From NCBI GenBank assembly GCA_021209875.1, contig JAGYVD010000008.1, forward strand, positions 3,099,501 to 3,163,500: a stretch of 64,000 nucleotides of DNA, written 5' to 3'. Positions within the stretch are counted from its first letter, which is position 1. Every line of letters starts with the position of its first letter. Below are positions 1 to 11,879 of this stretch, in pieces. The stretch is from Rosellinia necatrix (Eukaryota > Ascomycota > Sordariomycetes > Xylariales > Xylariaceae). Position numbers and translations under genes: made by a program. A model generated the notes under the pieces. The model saw only the letters and a program-made list of their open reading frames with translations. It made no database searches and was not told the DNA's origin.

Positions 1-82
1 GTGTACCACCTCGCCCGGAAATATCGCCCCTATCGTTACACTCCGTTGCTAACGTCGCCCAAAGCTTTATCTCACGCCAAAG

Positions 83-1270
83 GTGCCACACGTGGGCGAC
101 TACAATCTTCGGTTTGCCAACCCGACCGCGCTCGGCTTCGTCGGATTCGTCATCTCGACTTTCACCTTCTCCATGGTGTTGATGGGCTGGGGCGGCTCCG
201 AGGGCTTCGCGCCCGTCGTCGGCATCTTCTTCTTTACAGGGCCATTGCTCCTGACCTTCGCTATGGTATTTGAGTGGATCATGGGAAACTTCTTCCCGAG
301 TGAGTACATTCTTGCATGGAAATGAGGGGACTTGTCTGTTATAAGGGTAGTGAGAAGATGGGATGACGACCGCGAAAGAGGGATGAATAGATAAAGGCAG
401 TCGACCAATGAATCATGCTAACCACAGCGGCAACAGTGATGGTGATGGGACTCTTCGCCGTGTTCTGGCTCTCCTTCGGAGTCCTACAACTCCCGACCCT
501 CAACCTGTCCCTCCCCTATGCGACGAGTGGCGATCCAACGGGCGCTGCGTCGCCCGCATTCAATACAGACGTCGGGCTCTACCTCGTTGTCTGGGGCTTC
601 GCTTTGTTCACCTTCTTCATTTTCACACTCAAGATCAACACAGTCTTCGCATGTATTTTTGGGTTTGTTACGGTTGCTGCTTGGGTTTTGGCGGGTGCTT
701 GTGAGATCTCCTTTCTTTATATCTCCTATCTTACACGGTGTCAGCATTGGGTTATTTGTGCTGGTGTCACTTGAGGACATGAACACCATGCGACACACCC
801 CTGACGAGCCAACCCACAAGGCGCACATTGAAGACAACATCGGAAATACTGACAGTGTTCACCATCAGATTTCAAAGTCGCAGCCGGCGACTTCGAAACG
901 GCGGGACAACTCCAGACGGTAAGCACTCCTCCACTACTTACGTACCTCCCTCCCTCCCTCTCCCTCCCTTCTCCTCGCCACATCGCCCATGACTATACAA
1001 CGACGCAAAGAGGTCCCTTTCTAACCAGATAAACCACAGGCCGGCGGCGCCCTCCTCTTCATCGTCGCCACGCTGGGCTGGTACATGACGTTCATCATCA
1101 TGGCGGGCGAGATGCGCATCACGCTGAACCTGCCCGTGGGCGACTTGAGCCGGTTCTGGCCGCGGACCGACGTCCATCTCGGCGGTAGCGGTAGCGGCGG
1201 CGGTGCCTCCGTGCCCGCTTCCGCTTCCGCTTCCGCTTCCGCTGCTCCAACCCGGGAGCACGGCGACTGA
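83..1270 (+). CDS. GPR1/FUN34/YaaH-family membrane transporter, 5'-partial, spliced
   Basis: Recognised as the fungal Gpr1/Ato/AcpA family of six-helix plasma-membrane proteins tied to acetate and ammonium transport. Exons are 83-299 (upstream edge uncertain), 437-700, 869-918 and 1040-1270. Introns 300-436 (GTGAGT..AG), 701-868 (GTGAGA..AG) and 919-1039 (GTAAGC..AG) join codons exactly: A|TG gives Met and T|AT gives Tyr. The spliced 253 residues keep one frame to TGA at 1268-1270. Visible marks are the family motif FANPTALG near the start, successive hydrophobic segments (VVGIFFFTGPLLLTF, VMGLFAVFWLSFGVLQLPT, YLVVWGFALFTFFIF, GGALLFIVATLGWYMTF), then EMRITLNLPVGDLSRFWPR. The N-terminal cytoplasmic part lies in an upstream exon: a TGCTAAC branch site sits at 47-53, with possible acceptors after 64 or 82. 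The C-tail is low complexity (Gly/Ser, then an Ala-Ser repeat from a GCTTCC hexamer). Family assignment is firm; the substrate is inferred from the family. Confidence 0.9.
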
Positions 1271-1285
1271 GGGCCTGACGGCAAC

Positions 1286-1312
1286 GACAGACAGACAGAC
1301 AGACAGACAGAC
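1286..1312. repeat. (GACA)n microsatellite
   Basis: An uninterrupted run of about six to seven GACA units lies just after the stop codon of the transporter gene, in its presumed 3' UTR. Confidence 0.9.
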
Positions 1313-1462
1313 GGGGAGGAAGGAAGGACGGCAGATGTCCGGACACGGTCCCCCCGCGCCGTGGGAATTGATGGCCGGGTCTCTCTGGTTGCCTTTGCTG
1401 ACAGATACTCGGGTGGTCAGAGCCGTTTCCTGCCCTTGATTACGCTAGATGTGTAGGTCCGC

Positions 1463-1536
1463 ATGTATGTATGTATGTATGTATGTATGTATGTATATAT
1501 GTATGTATATATGTATGTATGTATTCATGTATGTAT
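1463..1536. repeat. (ATGT)n microsatellite
   Basis: A long ATGT/GTAT run, broken by two ATAT variants and one TTC interruption. It lies between the two converging genes, and the small frame across it is only repeat translation. Confidence 0.9.
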
Positions 1537-2622
1537 CAACTCGAGCTCATTTGGGTGAAAAAAAGGCGGAGGTGAAAGGGGAAACACTGGTGAAACGAGA
1601 AAACCGCTCACTGCCTCTTGTCGTTGACATACCTGACGTGATGTATGCCTGATCGCGGTGCTGACAAGCCCGCTCCGTAGGTCAGATCAGATCCCCGACA
1701 AAGGGAAGTAGACAAACGAATTAACGATGTGTACACTACTTGCTAAAACACCCATGAGCGGTCGGCACAACAGCTTTGTGGTCGAGACTTGGAGATTTGT
1801 ACAATCCAATCTATCAACCCATCTATTGTCTTGGTTCTTTTTTGATTGAACAACCTAGGTATCTATGTGCCTATGTACCTAGGTCCCAACAACAAAAAAA
1901 AAAAAAAAAAAAAGATCCCTGGTTCATGCTCATTTAGCAAGACATGCTAGGTAAAGGTAGTAAAGGTAGTACTATATAGTACAAGCCAGCGTAAAAAGCA
2001 GAGATTGCCCAACCGTCAATCCATGAGGCAAAAATGTGTGTGTTGTGCATTGTAAATAATAAAACGATGTTTGTCCACGTAACAAAAGTCAACAAGAAAA
2101 AAATTCAACGATATCCTCAAATAACCCCGTAACTCCTTTATCTGTATCTCCGACATGATACAAAAGAGGCGCCCTTCCGGACAGATGATGATATAGACAA
2201 GAATGAATAATGATTGCATGCCTTTTTGCCAACCAACTCCTGGTCTTCTTACATCATCTCTTCTCGTCTTGTCGTGATGCTACTTTTTTTTCCATGCCGG
2301 TAATGCGTCTTCATATGTGCCAATGCTTCTTCTACCACCGTTGATCATTTTCCGCCCTTGCTATAATGTAGATATCAGCCAAAACGGTCTAGCGATCGAT
2401 AAAAATGTGGCGGAGTGGGCACGATAGGAGCCCGAGATCATGGTTTTGGTGATCCCGGCGTCAACCATGGCCTGTGAAAAGGACAAGCGTATATGCCAAC
2501 TCGGCTCTTTTCCAACTTCGCCCCGAAACCTAAAATGCGGGCTGAAGTGGCGCATTTTCTCATCTCGTTTGGCGCGGGGGTGGGGGTGGGAACTCCGTGG
2601 CCACCACCAGAGTTTATCTACC

Positions 2623-4707
2623 TCAACGGCCGACAACGCTGTCGACAACTCTGGAGGAACCGTCGTCCCTCTTCCCACTCACGGTGGCCGTGCTCGAGTA
2701 GCTGGAACCCCAAGGGTTCGTGATGGTGGCGACGCCCGATGCTCGCTTCTTGGCGCGAATGGTGCTGTCTCTGTCGCCGTCTTCGTCCATCTTGAAAACA
2801 AACTCACCATCTTCTTCGCCAATGGGCGTCGTGTACCGGGCGCTGGAGCTGATGGAGCCGCTGCTTACGTGTCGCTCGCCGTTGCGTCCACTAGGCCTCG
2901 GGATATGCGTGTGCGGGTGCAACAGAGGTGATTCACCCCCACTTCCATTCCCGCCGATCCGGGCACGTTGGAGCTGATCGCTGAGCCCCTCTAGACTGCC
3001 GGATCGGCTGGCAACGTGTGGTCTCACCACATCGGCACTTAAGCTCGACTGGCGCAGGGGGCTCCCGATATGGCCATAGGCACCGGCACCTGCCCCAATA
3101 GCATGCTTCTTTGCTTCTTGTTCGTGGAATAGAGAGCCCCAGCGGCTCGGGCTCGACGCAAGTGGGCTACCGAACTTGGAGGTCGATTCTGCGTTTGGGG
3201 TCCCGGCCCCGCCGATACTGATCATGTTGACCGATGAACCGTTTCCCCTGTGGCCGTTCGTCTCGTCGTCCGCAGCTCTGGAACCACGGCGGGCTTTCTC
3301 GGTCGGCGTCAAGAGGTCCTTCAAATTGTCCGGCACATAATCTTCCTCCAAGAAGGGAAATTCAGACTCCCAGTCGCGATCAATCGCACCGGTGATCACA
3401 CGGGGGGCGCTGCTGCTAAGCACCTTAGGCCGAGCATAGCGGCTTGAGTGCATCTGCCTTCGGCCGAAATATTCATCGGGGGGCTGGGTAGGCGGCGAGG
3501 AGCCGGTAACGGTGGTAGAAAGGCGGTCGTTGCTGCCAAAGGCGGAATGATGTAACAATTTCAAGGCCTCGGAGGTGCGGGCGTCCTTGGCGGCATTCAG
3601 TGACGCCGAGGGCGAGTCGAGGCCGAATTGAGAGGGGACGGAAGCGGGCCAGGGACCTGCGGGATATCGAGCCGCGTTGGAAATACCGTTCGAGTCGAAT
3701 GAGGCGGGCAGGGGCGCATCGAGCACAGAGAGGCCCTTAGCAGCAACCGGCGATAAACCTAAGCCGAGCCTGGTGGGGTCCTCATCACGAGGGGAGCCGT
3801 AGCCGGAGCTTGTGTGGGAGTAGGTGGTGTCGATCACAGGCACGTTCTCGAGGCTCGGGCGGCGATCGATCGTATGCAGGGAGTCGCTATGGGGGATGGG
3901 ATAACCGTAGGACGGGCTGTAGGGAGTGGTGGCGTCGGCGCGCATGAAGGAATTGGTTAAGGCGCTGTTGGAGTTGCTGTAGGCGGTGGGGTTGATGCGA
4001 TTGCCCAGGTGAAGGGGTTGACCGATGGAGATGCCATTCTTGCTATAGTTTATGCGTCGGCCGTCGGCGAGGACGTGGACGTTGGCACATTTCGGGCCGA
4101 ACTTGCAGTTGCCCTGTGTTTTGTCGCACCGCTGTTAGCATAATACACCGATACACCAGATGTCTCGCCGGCGGGGGGACTGTCGAGGTCGCCGTTGCCA
4201 GATGGTGCTCTGTTCCTCGTCTGCCGTGATACTCGAGCGAGGCGAGATGCACGGGCGACCGAGTACGACGAGCGCCGCGGACTGGGGACGGACGACGGAC
4301 GACGGGCGACGGGCGACGGGCGATGGGGACGGGGGGGGGGGGACATCTGGGTCACCGTGGACGTGTTGAGTCGCGTACCTTGGCAAAGTATTTGCATACT
4401 GTCTCCGAGGCAGCACCGAGGTCGTGGCTGAAGGGGCAGGCCGAGCCGGCCTGGCATGTGCCCTGGCGGAAGAACTTGCAGGGGACATGGGACGTGTCTG
4501 CAATTGAAAACCGCGCGTGTTAGCGAGGGACAACCAGCTCGGATGGCGGGAGGCGACGCTGCCATCGGCCGCGGGGCACGTACTCGGCGGGCTGCGCGGG
4601 CCGTCGAAGCGGGCGTGGGCTGGGCCCGGGCCGGGAGCTGTGGTTGCTGCACCACCTTGAGAGGGAATATTGAGGCTGCCCGACCTCATATGGCGGTAGT
4701 CACCCAT
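2623..4707 (-). CDS. CCCH zinc-finger protein (Lee1-like), two fingers, spliced
   Basis: A predicted nucleic-acid binding protein of 577 residues, probably RNA-binding as is usual for tandem CCCH fingers. Exons on the minus strand are 4707-4584, 4497-4379 and 4113-2623. Introns are 4583-4498 (86 bp; GTACGT, branch GCTAAC, GCAG) and 4378-4114 (265 bp; GTACGC, branch TGCTAAC, ACAG). The first junction rebuilds Asn (A|AC) inside SPPNTSHVPCKFFRQG. Finger 1 (about residues 48-66) and finger 2 (76-94) both read C-x7-C-x5-C-x3-H. The long tail is Ser/Pro/Gly-rich and disordered. It carries an acidic block, EFPFLEEDYVPDNLKDLLTP, near residues 332-351 that I recall from fungal relatives. The start at 4707 has A at -3 and G at +4 and opens MGDYRHM; the same frame stays open upstream to an ATG at 4941. 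The family resembles yeast Lee1, whose function is poorly known. Confidence 0.9.
4286..4342. repeat. GACGGGC tandem repeat and G12 run inside an intron
   Basis: Within the 265 bp second intron of the zinc-finger gene, short GACG/GGGCGAC units repeat and lead into a run of twelve G at 4331-4342. On the transcribed strand this is a C-rich tract. Confidence 0.8.
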
Positions 4708-4941
4708 TGTGGACGTGGTCGGACTGCTCGGCAGCGGAGAGGGCGGGCGGTCGAACCGCAGCGGCGACGAGGGCGGCAGCGAGTGTGGTGGCGGGTGTTG
4801 CGAGGGCGGGCGTCGTGGGGACAGAGGCGAGGGACAGTGAAGGTGAAGGTGAGAATCCAGATAGCGGCGACGGCGGCGACGGCTGTGGTGAAGAAGGAGG
4901 GTCGACGAAGGAGGGGCCGTTGGTGCAGCCGTCGACAGCAT
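4708..4941 (-). promoter_or_regulatory. CT-rich 5' leader of the CCCH gene, or N-terminal extension
   Basis: Upstream of the chosen ATG (4707) the minus strand is rich in CCT/TCC/CCG and stays open in frame for 78 more codons, back to an ATG at 4941. The encoded Ser/Pro/Arg-rich string is low complexity. Pyrimidine-rich leaders are common in fungal 5' UTRs, so I read this as a leader, but a longer protein cannot be excluded. Confidence 0.5.
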
Positions 4942-5127
4942 TGGTCGGGCTGCTGGCTTGCGCCCACTGTTGTTTGCCTATTTCGGGTGCCTGTCGTTGC
5001 GACTCCTCTCGTGGGCCGTGGGCTGTGGGCTATGGGCTGTGAGTAGGTTATCCAGGCGACCCAGTAAGGTACCTAGCCTGAATGTACCTGCCACTGTAGG
5101 TATATACCTAAACTAGACGTTAATAAT

Positions 5128-5146
5128 ACTACTACTACTACTACTA
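5128..5146. repeat. (ACT)n trinucleotide run
   Basis: Six ACT units in a row within the TAGGTA motif cluster. Confidence 0.85.
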
Positions 5147-5236
5147 GGTAAGTACCAAGGATGCCAGCCCTAAGGTACGGGTAGCGTGGTTAGGTAAGTA
5201 AGCGTAAGGTACCTACCACGGTAGGTAGGTATGTAT

Positions 5237-5288
5237 TGCTGTTGCAGGTGTTGCTGCTGTTGCAAGTGCTGCTGCGAGTGCTGCTGCA
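5237..5288. repeat. Imperfect (GCT/TGC)n tract
   Basis: A degenerate run of TGC/GCT triplets with GTT, AAG and GAG interruptions. The minus-strand frame through it gives only Ser/Asn/Thr/Cys low complexity. Confidence 0.7.
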
Positions 5289-7540
5289 CACTGTAGGTGG
5301 TAAACTACCTATAAGGTCGTCCTCGGTGCTGATGTCTTCCACAGTAGGTACCTCCCGCTTGTTAAAAATGCTTAGTGCGGAGTACCTGGGGTAGGTACGG
5401 TACCTTGTGAGCAAGAAGTCAGCACAGTACCTACAGGATCTTGGGTTTAGGTGGGGAAGACAGGTGGGCTATGTTGTACCAATAAAAGCCACGGCGGCAA
5501 GGCGCTTCTGTAAACAGGCAGGTCTCGCGAAAGCTGTAAGAGCGGGCGATAACAAGAGAGATAAAGTGTCTTTTGGATGGCTAGCTAGCTGGCTAAGTAT
5601 GCGTCCCGTATCCAGTGATATGCCTCTCATTCAGGAGTGGCGTCGGCCAAGTATGGTCTCGAGGAGAGGCGCACGCCGAACCTTCGCCTATTGTGGCCTG
5701 CCTACATAGATAGACTTTCAGCTCCGGGCAAGTTCCGCAATACCAGCGATGGTGCTGGTTGGAGAATGGCCCAGCTCCGTCTCGGACGTGTCCAAAGGTA
5801 TGGATCCAAGCGAAAACAACAGATCATCGGCAATTGGCAGTGGCCGCCTTGTGGGTTTCGAAGACCGAGGCTAGGTTGCTGGGAGGAATTCACTCACGGT
5901 ACGATGATATGAATATGAGGCCAGTTGCGCGAGAAATAGGATGGTAAGTTGAATCAAGAAGCAGACAAGGGGAGAGGAGGAGGATGATGGAGGGGTCATG
6001 GTTGGCAGATATGACTCCTTGCTAGTTGGTGCCGTCGGGTGGATAACGTGCAGATCAAGAATCCCAGGGAAAAACACAACCCAAAATCCAGGATTTCTGG
6101 CGAGGGGCAAATTGGAGTAATGTAGGTCTCTGCAGGCTCCGTGATGGAGGGAAGGGAGGGAATTGGGATGGGGACGGAAGTGTGTCGTTGTCCACGGGCA
6201 GGAGGCATCTACCTACCTCACGCGTCACGAACTGGGGCCATGGAGGTCGCTCTTTGGCACTTACAGGCTTCGGCTTATACGAGCCGGGTGCTCGGTCGAG
6301 GCTAAGACGCGCAACGAGACGGGCCGAGTGCGTCTAAGATACCAGAAACGGCAACTGATCACAGCTTTGGGTGTGGGAGGGCTGGTTGGGAAGGGTTGTC
6401 GAGGGACGGGAATGTCATTTTACCTGAGGTGCCTCGAGCCGGAGGGCGAGGGCGGAGGGCAAAATGTGAAGGCAGAAACGTCGAGGTTGCCTCTATTGCC
6501 GAAGTAGGGAGGTGGGCAGCCTGTTGTTATTCGCCTACGCTGCTTCACCGAGACACTGCAATGAGTAACCCGATGCCGAGTCTCTCTCTATTACGCGTAG
6601 CCGGGAGGCTGTGCCGGAAATAACTCGATGGAATGGCTCGATGGGATGGGCTACGTCCATCCAGACGGCTCGTTTGTTCAGCGAGGTATTCCTATTTATC
6701 ATTCGGAAGTGGCGGGCAGTTGGCGAGGTTTCCCTATTCATTCGATCACTGTCTTGAGGTGCAATCTTGTCGCCGGTTCAACGTTGACGGCGAGGGTCGG
6801 TACACTGCACAATGCACACACTTAATTAGAGTGAGTCCTGGAACGTTGCACTAGCTAAGCTTAATAGCCACCGTCTTCAAGATACTTGTTCCTTGCCACC
6901 CCAGCTGTCATAGGACCAAGGTTGTTTTGCTATTATGTACAATTCCTGGTTTATTAGGCAGGATGCAGACCCGTAGAGTGCCTGGAACCTCGGGAGCAGG
7001 CGCTTCTTTAGTCCCGTAAGCGCCGGGAGCTTATAAAACAAACTCTGTGCTGTCTGGTTCTGCCATTCAAGGATACTCAATGCTGCAGACGATGCCATCT
7101 GTCGTTTGCGCCAGCGGAGATAGACTTCGGTACATTCGGGGATTTTATTAAATATTAGGACGGATGACCCCAGAAGTAGCGTTACAGGCACCAACGTACC
7201 GTGCGGATAGTCGGTCATATGCATATGGGCAGCGGTGGCACTTGGGGCGCGATGTAACCCCGTGGTGGGTGTCGATCATAGCAGCTTCTACACTAATTAC
7301 TACTCACCTTCTCTCATACACAACCACCCTTTTCTTTTACTGGTAAAGGCCTGCACACCCACCGCCATCGGCCACCAATTTTCGAATCTGTTAATAGTAC
7401 AGAATGCATCCTTCGAGATTACGACGGGTCGCCCCAGTTTTGAAAGCACACGATGTTAATATGACTCAGAATACCTAGTCACTAACTGCAGCCTGATCCC
7501 TTTGACAGGTGTATCCGATCTATGTTACGGGAAGCATCGC

Positions 7541-7555
7541 AGGTCATCGTGACCT
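7541..7555. repeat. Hairpin, 6 bp arms, 3 nt loop
   Basis: AGGTCA-TCG-TGACCT is a perfect inverted repeat. It sits in non-coding sequence with no T-run that would suggest a terminator. Confidence 0.6.
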
Positions 7556-7994
7556 AGCTCTTACACTAGGCCCTTGGTCCATCGGCTACCTACCTAACTT
7601 GAAGACTACCAACTCATCAGGGAGGTAGCTTGGGTGATAATACAGGACTGATTTGGATGCCCGGGAAAGGTAGGACATGTTAATGCTTGGCTTATAATCA
7701 AAACGATTTACTCGGAACATCGAGGTGTACGGGGTGGCAAATGCAGGAATTAGTATCAGTAGAAAGGGGGTCACACCACCTACACTCTTTCAGTGTACTT
7801 GGTGAGGTGCCTATGCTATTAGGATCGCATCAGGTACCAGCGCCTCAACATTTTCATATCCACGTATAGTTTAAATGCAAGTCCGTCGTCCACAACTTAC
7901 GCCGAGAATTATCGCTTTCGTCCTTTTTATGTATGCACACAAAGCACCAGAGCCCGTATCTCAAGATAGGCCGGGGTTTCTAGGCCGTGGGTTA

Positions 7995-8041
7995 GGTGAT
8001 CGCTTTGCACGAAGCTACCTGGCCTGAACCTGACGATCACC
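7995..8041. repeat. Inverted repeat, 8 bp arms
   Basis: GGTGATCG and CGATCACC are perfect inverted arms separated by 31 nt in the gene-free stretch. Confidence 0.6.
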
Positions 8042-8470
8042 GCCCACAATCGAGTCCAGACTGGTCCGCTATCCAATTGGAACAATACAGTTTTACTTCA
8101 AGGTGCCGAATGTGAATCGCCAATAGCCGGCTGTAAATGGTTGGACGAACAAGAGAACCGTACTACATCATCGGCCAATGGATAAGAGAACGATAGGTAT
8201 AATTCGACGGAAAGAGAAATAATCTCGATATGTGGGGAGCCCATTGGACCCGCGTCACTACTACCGATAAGTCTCCCTAAACCAAGTCGTGATAAATGTA
8301 CGTGGTAAGTTCATCAAGAAACCTAGAGGACCTTTCTATTATTCTTCGTAGGATCTGTCATGCATACACTTCCGTCGTCTAGTATTTCTTCTTGCAGATT
8401 TATCCTCATCGTCTAGAAAAACATGTTGCATCTCGTTTAGAATCGGGACAGGAGGTATCAGTGCCAGATC

Positions 8471-8505
8471 TAATCAGGGTTAACACCACAAGCGGACCCT
8501 GATTA
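8471..8505. repeat. Hairpin, 10 bp perfect arms
   Basis: TAATCAGGGT and ACCCTGATTA pair perfectly around a 15 nt loop. No gene context explains it. Confidence 0.7.
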
Positions 8506-8760
8506 CCACGGTCTCATTCTAGTGCAAAGTTACACCATTCCATGTTCGTCTACGACAGATGTGCGACCATTGGTATTACGTCTAACACGTCCGACGGTGC
8601 CCCATCGAATTTACGGTCTGCTTAATAATGCTGAGCAGAATAAACAACCGAGAGCGAAATACATATCACCGAAGCAACCCTTAGCATCCGAGATAGAGCG
8701 AAAGGTGTTGCTGAGAGCAACAAAGATGGATCGGACATAATAGGGATTCGGCAACTGATA

Positions 8761-8787
8761 CCCTGGGCACGAATACAATACCCAGGG
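8761..8787. repeat. Hairpin, 7 bp arms CCCTGGG/CCCAGGG
   Basis: CCCTGGG is followed 13 nt later by its reverse complement CCCAGGG, in non-coding sequence. Confidence 0.6.
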
Positions 8788-9051
8788 CCGAACTTATCCG
8801 GAACCCCCACGCGATTGATCACGGGATAGGTCGGGGCAGCTGAGCCTGACCCGAGAACATGGTTGACTGCCATAATGCACACCGACGAAATAAGAAATCG
8901 GAAGCTGAGGTAAGCGCTTGGTGTATCGTATCCTCAACATAGATATGTCCAACGTTGGGTTGGTGGGCAAGTCAACCCGATTCTTGGCGTCCTGCCGTTA
9001 GATTACCACCTATGTAGGCTACAGTGGGTAAAATTAATTGACGATCAGATT

Positions 9052-9735
9052 CCGTTTTTACACCTAAAATCACCTAAACTCACCTTTTAACTGTTAAATT
9101 TCTATAAATATTTATATTAAAATAAAAAATAAAAATTATATTTAGATTTTTATTAATAAAATCTTTAAAGTTGTACCTTTAATTTTTTTTAGATTTTTAA
9201 AGTATAGTTTTTATTAGTTAAAAAATAGTACATTAAAATACTTAATATTAAAAATTTTAATAATTTTTTACGCTTAAAAAATTAGAAAAATAAACAGGCT
9301 TTAAATTTAAATTAATTATTTATAAAACTATTATATATAAAAACTATATAAATTAAATAAATTTATTTTTAGCTTTTTAATTTTAATTTTTACAAAAATA
9401 TTTAAAATATATATTTAAAATAAAAATAATTATTTAAAAATATATTAATATTTTTTATTTTTATAATTATTATTTTAAAAATGTTTTATATAATTTTAAG
9501 CTAATTTTAATTTTTATTAATTTTTATATATATAAAAATATTTTTATATAATTAATTTAAAATATAGTATAAAATTTTTAAATTAAAACTTTAAACATAA
9601 AATTCTTTTTATTTATAATAATAAATAATAATTTAAAATGATATCTAAAAACTTAAAATTTAAATCTATAATAATATTATTTTAGTTTTTCTATACCTAT
9701 TAAATTAGATTTTTAATTAATATATGTTTTTACAG
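9052..9735. other. AT-rich island inside balanced DNA
   Basis: About 680 bp of very AT-rich sequence with abrupt edges on both sides. It starts with a 10 bp direct repeat (CACCTAAAAT, CACCTAAACT, CACC at 9061-9084). GTTTTTACA occurs close to both edges in the same orientation. No frame is recognisable. It may be a small RIP-mutated transposon fragment, but no partner copy was found in the window. Confidence 0.5.
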
Positions 9736-11879
9736 AAGTACCTTTTAGTACCCACCCGATCGTCATTTTTGTGGACCGACTGTAGTTATCCGGCAAGGCA
9801 ATTGAAAACGCGGGCAACCAACGAATTGCGACACGGCATTTTGTCAAGGAACCCATGGGTAGCTCATTAGAACAGGGGCTAAATCTCAGTCTTGGCACAG
9901 CTGTCGACCTGGCGTTCATTTTTCCAGTCACTTCTAGTTAAAAACAATATCAGCTATACATACTCGGTGAGAATCTCAAGGAGGGGGAGAGTTGATAAGG
10001 TGGCGTAGTGTTGTGGCCGTCTAGCTACCTAGGTAGTTAGCAAAATCGTGCCGAGCAATGCAGCTGGGAAACTTGGTGGGGTTGGTGGAAGACGCTACTC
10101 ATCGAATTATTTTGGTATTCGGTGGGAGGTAGTATTGGGTATTACTTTGCCATACTCTCCAAGGGAGGTGGGATCATAAAAGCCACCATCTACGGTACAT
10201 TCGACTTCTTATATCATATCATGGGCCGAGTTTCGTTCCTGGTCGCTGATAAGTACTGGAGCACCTATCGGCAACATCTATGGTGGTTTGGGATAAGCCC
10301 CTTAGCGTGTCCCTATTAGGAAATGTCGACAACTATCAAATTGGATTCGATTGGCCCATATCGTATCCTCGACCCTCCAACCGCCGATGTCCACTTTTCT
10401 TGTCAGGTACGGTAGGCAGGCTATACACCTTTTCGGCTCCCTCTCCCCCCTCTCCTGACCTCCTCACCTCTCCACACCACTCACCTCATAGCCATCTCCT
10501 TGCTGCGCTCGTACCCAAGTGCTTCATTTCTTTCTCTGACCCACATCGAACCCATGATCATCCCGTCACCGGATTGGAAAGATAGGTAGTACTGTGGATG
10601 GTGCGAAATGATGGGAGATGTGCCGGCACCCTTATGTCGGTAGCTAAGTCAAAGCCCCATCACCGCATCAACCCCAGGCTTGTTCTGGCGCTGATCACCC
10701 TCAAGTGCCGATTACGTCACGAACTACACTTGGAGCGATAGCCCATATGAAGAATATCTTGCATTACCCCACAGTGCCGTGGCGTGGGCTTGAGGGCCCG
10801 AATACTCTAGGATTCCTCTGCCGTCACCGGGTAACTCATAGTCAAGAGCACATCACAGCCCCGTATCAAACCGACGGGTCACCTTCCACTAGGAACCCGA
10901 CGTGGTTGCTCAGCTTGGGAACTTATAAGGGACAGTAGCTTGACGAACGACCCGGCTGACTGGTAGTTAGATGTTTGCAGCTGTCCAACTGTATAAGCAT
11001 CTCGGTTTAGCCACACTGGCGACACCAAAGTCCCCGCAATGCCACCATCTAATACACTACATATCAGCAATAGCTATCGCCTAGCTTCAATGGCTATGGC
11101 GCTCTTTTGCAACCCTCTCAGATCATCCCCACTCACATATCTCCCAAAGGGTCTCTTTGCAGCTACCTTCAAGTCTCCTGATCCAACCAACCTCAGGATA
11201 AGCAGCAGGAGGCGAGAAACTTCTTATCATTACGGTCGGCTATAACCCAACTAAACCTAGCTTCAGGCCAGCTTCTTACTCTCGACAGGTCTACAAATTT
11301 ACCACGTATATGATATTCTATGTGCGTTCTAGCCCATCAGGGAAGGGCCCTCTCAATATTACTTGATCTATTTTGCCCGAACGCCAAAGCAACTGTGGCC
11401 CGTATCCGATCTTCCCATCGCCACATTATCGGAAATGTACATGAAGAGGGTGTGCAGGGCACGCTAGGATCATTCATTAGATCATATTGATCAGTAGCTA
11501 GCGCACTAGCTCATCGACGATCTTTCCGTCGCTTACCGTTTGGTAATAACAAGAACCCTTAGATGACTCTCGGTCATGATGCGTCCAGCAACAATACCTA
11601 TGTAAGTTCCTCGACCCGATAAAGGCCAGACACGCATGTCAGCATTCGATACCTTGGATGGTGTCGCGATGCAGTTATCACAGCCGTCGCTAATAGGTTA
11701 TGCGCCAACTCCTACAAGCTAACTCCTTTTCTTACCTTAATACCTAGGCTTCCAGCAAGCGCAAGCACTTTCATGCATATTCCAACCACGACATAACTCA
11801 TGAGTTTAGTTCCCTCCGAGCTATCCCGATAAGCCGCTGCTCTCATCATCTATATATCTCGCTAGTAAATCCCTATGCT

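Larger units (their letters stand above)
1271..2622. other. Intergenic region between convergent genes
   Basis: This stretch separates the stop codons of the transporter (+) and the zinc-finger gene (-), so it should contain both 3' UTRs and polyadenylation sites. It holds the GACA and ATGT microsatellites, an A20 tract at 1894-1913 and two ACCTAGGT-type palindromes near 1853 and 1878. No credible coding sequence was seen. Confidence 0.7.
5046..5440. repeat. Cluster of GGTACC / TAGGTA motifs
   Basis: About ten copies of GGTACC, TAGGTA or TACCTA occur in roughly 400 bp. They include the perfect palindrome TAGGTATATACCTA at about 5098-5111 and inverted pairs around 5212-5228 and 5390-5404. The cluster lies upstream of the zinc-finger gene, so it could be promoter-proximal; no known factor site is claimed. 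Confidence 0.6.
5441..9051. other. Gene-free stretch of mixed composition
   Basis: No frame longer than about 115 codons occurs here, none resembles a known domain, and no splice-connected set could be assembled. The composition is mixed and not AT-saturated, so this is not heavily RIP-mutated. Several small perfect inverted repeats are listed separately. It may be decayed unique sequence. Confidence 0.5.

Noticed and set aside
1449..1652. 67-codon frame across the ATGT repeat
   Set aside because: Half of it is repeat translation (MYVC units) in the 3' region between two genes.
4135..4941. Single 268-codon minus-strand frame as the real N-terminus of the CCCH gene
   Set aside because: It reads through the first intron and shifts out of the finger frame; splicing at GTACGT and GCAG restores SPPNTSHVPCKFF and both CCCH fingers.
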